Origin: Luscinia megarhynchos
Taxonomy: Eukaryota; Chordata; Aves; Passeriformes; Turdidae
Direction: 5' to 3'
DNA: 64,000 bases
Assembly: GCA_034336665.1 (NCBI GenBank)
Contig: CM067568.1
Span: forward strand, 11,508,483-11,572,482
The notes beneath the pieces are model-generated. The model ran no database searches, was not told where the DNA came from, and worked only from the letters and a program-made list of their open reading frames with translations. The translations under genes and the position numbers were made by a program. Within the stretch, counting starts at the first letter, position 1, and each line of letters begins with the position of its first letter. This document shows positions 62,701 to 64,000 of the stretch, piece by piece.

Positions 62701-64000
62701 ATTCCTTCACTGGAAATTCATATAATGAGGGGGTTCTGCCTGGTTTTGTAATGCATAAAGATTTATGCATTCATAATGCTTATAATAATTTCTTCAGTTG
62801 ATTAATTTCAACTAAAATTAAAGAGGGTTAATATTTCTAAATCCAACAGATTTCATAATGAAGATGGTGGCTGGATAGAGGCAAAGGCTTTAAGCATGTC
62901 TCTGTAAGAGGAAATTGTGGGGCTCAGCTCCTTGATATCACTAGAGTAATGAGAATCCACAGAGGGAACATTATGAAGGACAGCTATAGGAATCCTGCCA
63001 TCTAAAAGGCAAGAATCCTAGTCTCCATACGGATCCTACCATCATTTCTTACAGATATATGCAGAAGATTCCTTCCAACATCAATGCATTGAGAAGAAAA
63101 TTTACTAGGCTCATTTTTTTTATGCATAGTAGTCACTATCCCCATTTAGATTTGACAAAGAGCAATATAAATGAAATAAATACAATCTTATTTTGGGGAA
63201 AGAAGAGTGGAAGATAAAGCAAATATAACTCCTTCCCAAATCTTGCTACTGATTTTTCATTCTTGAAAAGCCACATTTGTGTATGTGCAGGGTCCCTATC
63301 AGCAACACAGGGGTAACACATTTCTGTCTTTGCAACCTCTCCTGGAGTTCCACACCAAGCAGGGCAGGAGGCAGTGAGACAAGCCTGGCAGCACAATGCC
63401 AAGGTGCATCCAGCACAGCCAGAGACACATCCCACTGAGCTCCTGAGCCACAGCCCCCTGTAAATCACCAGGAGCCAGGCACAGGAGACAACTGCAGGTG
63501 TAATCAGCGAGCACACGTCCTCTCAGACAGAGGAAGCTCTATCACACAAAGCTGGAGACCTCTTCTAACCACATCAGATGTAATTAAACCACTTCAGGCA
63601 CTGTGGGAAGCTATTTCCAAATGCATTTAAGTAAGGCAGAAAGAATGATTTTAGCTATTGGACCATTAAAAGGGAATGAAACTAAGATTCCCCTTTGGGT
63701 CTAATCAAGACTCATACACCAGCAGATGCTTTCTTCTCCTCTCTGATAAATACATATGACTGTGTATCTTCTGGTTTCCTTATGAAACACTAATTGCCCA
63801 CTGCACAGAAGGTCTAATTGATGTAGCATGTGATCACTGTTATCTGCACATTTTTCATAGCTCTAATACTTCTGTGCAGAGCCCGTGAGTCTGTGCTTAT
63901 TGCAGGATGCAAGGTGAGCCATTTCAGCCTGAAGGAGCAGCTACTGAACATCACTCAGCTCCATTCTGTCAGTCCATTTTCTTGCTCACTCAGAACCTAC

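Larger units (their letters stand above)
47586..64000 (-). other. TUB: Upstream of TUB exon 2: probable first intron, no exon found
   Basis: These 16.4 kb contain no match by eye to either known tubby first coding exon and no CpG island of promoter type. They hold an A17 run with four AAAC units (49459-49492), a TAAA/TAAG simple repeat (about 50270-50300), a degenerate CR1 (54080-55757), a short CR1-like tail remnant (58743-58770) and a TA-rich microsatellite (about 59715-59755). Everything else is AT-rich sequence in which I see nothing recognisable. Confidence 0.7.

Noticed and set aside
1..64000. CRISPR arrays, bacterial operons, rRNA or tRNA genes
   Set aside because: The window is vertebrate intron-rich DNA. 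No regularly spaced repeats, tRNA box A/B pairs or rRNA-like segments were noticed on reading.

Overview
The window is vertebrate nuclear DNA, most likely from a bird. It carries one split gene with GT-AG introns, is AT-rich, and its only clear interspersed repeats are CR1-type LINEs, the dominant bird/reptile retroposon. No bacterial or viral gene organisation is present. A passerine is possible because two segments look like passerine ERV LTRs, but this is not established.

The one gene I can support is TUB (tubby), on the minus strand. Eleven coding exons run from 47585 down to the stop codon at 11400-11402. They encode 487 residues, which I number 1-487 from the first complete codon visible. 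Mammalian tubby is about 505 residues, so only the short first coding exon is missing. All exon phases join exactly except for one anomaly: the exon at 20217-20339 has one base too many in an A-run (20316-20319), which puts a stop codon immediately in frame. Every other exon is intact.

Layout: 1-11399 is TUB 3' UTR and downstream flank, with a CpG-dense patch near 1.9-2.05 kb and a CR1 end fragment. 11400-20339 holds the compact 3' half of TUB, including the whole tubby domain (exons 19238-19429 to 11400-11533). 20340-47533 holds the long introns between exons for the linker region, with CR1 fragments, a 55-bp tandem duplication and two LTR-like segments. 47586-64000 has no recognisable exon and is probably part of the first intron; it contains a degenerate 1.7-kb CR1.

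Tubby is a phosphoinositide-binding protein that links IFT-A to membrane cargo for entry into primary cilia, and it can signal from the plasma membrane to the nucleus. The N-terminal helix with a basic stretch, the low-complexity linker and the C-terminal tubby domain are all visible. The most interesting regulatory observation is a frame-neutral 135-bp linker exon (34044-34178) with weak splice sites and two RBFOX-type TGCATG motifs just downstream of its donor, which suggests a neuronally regulated cassette exon. I found no unrelated or novel gene system.
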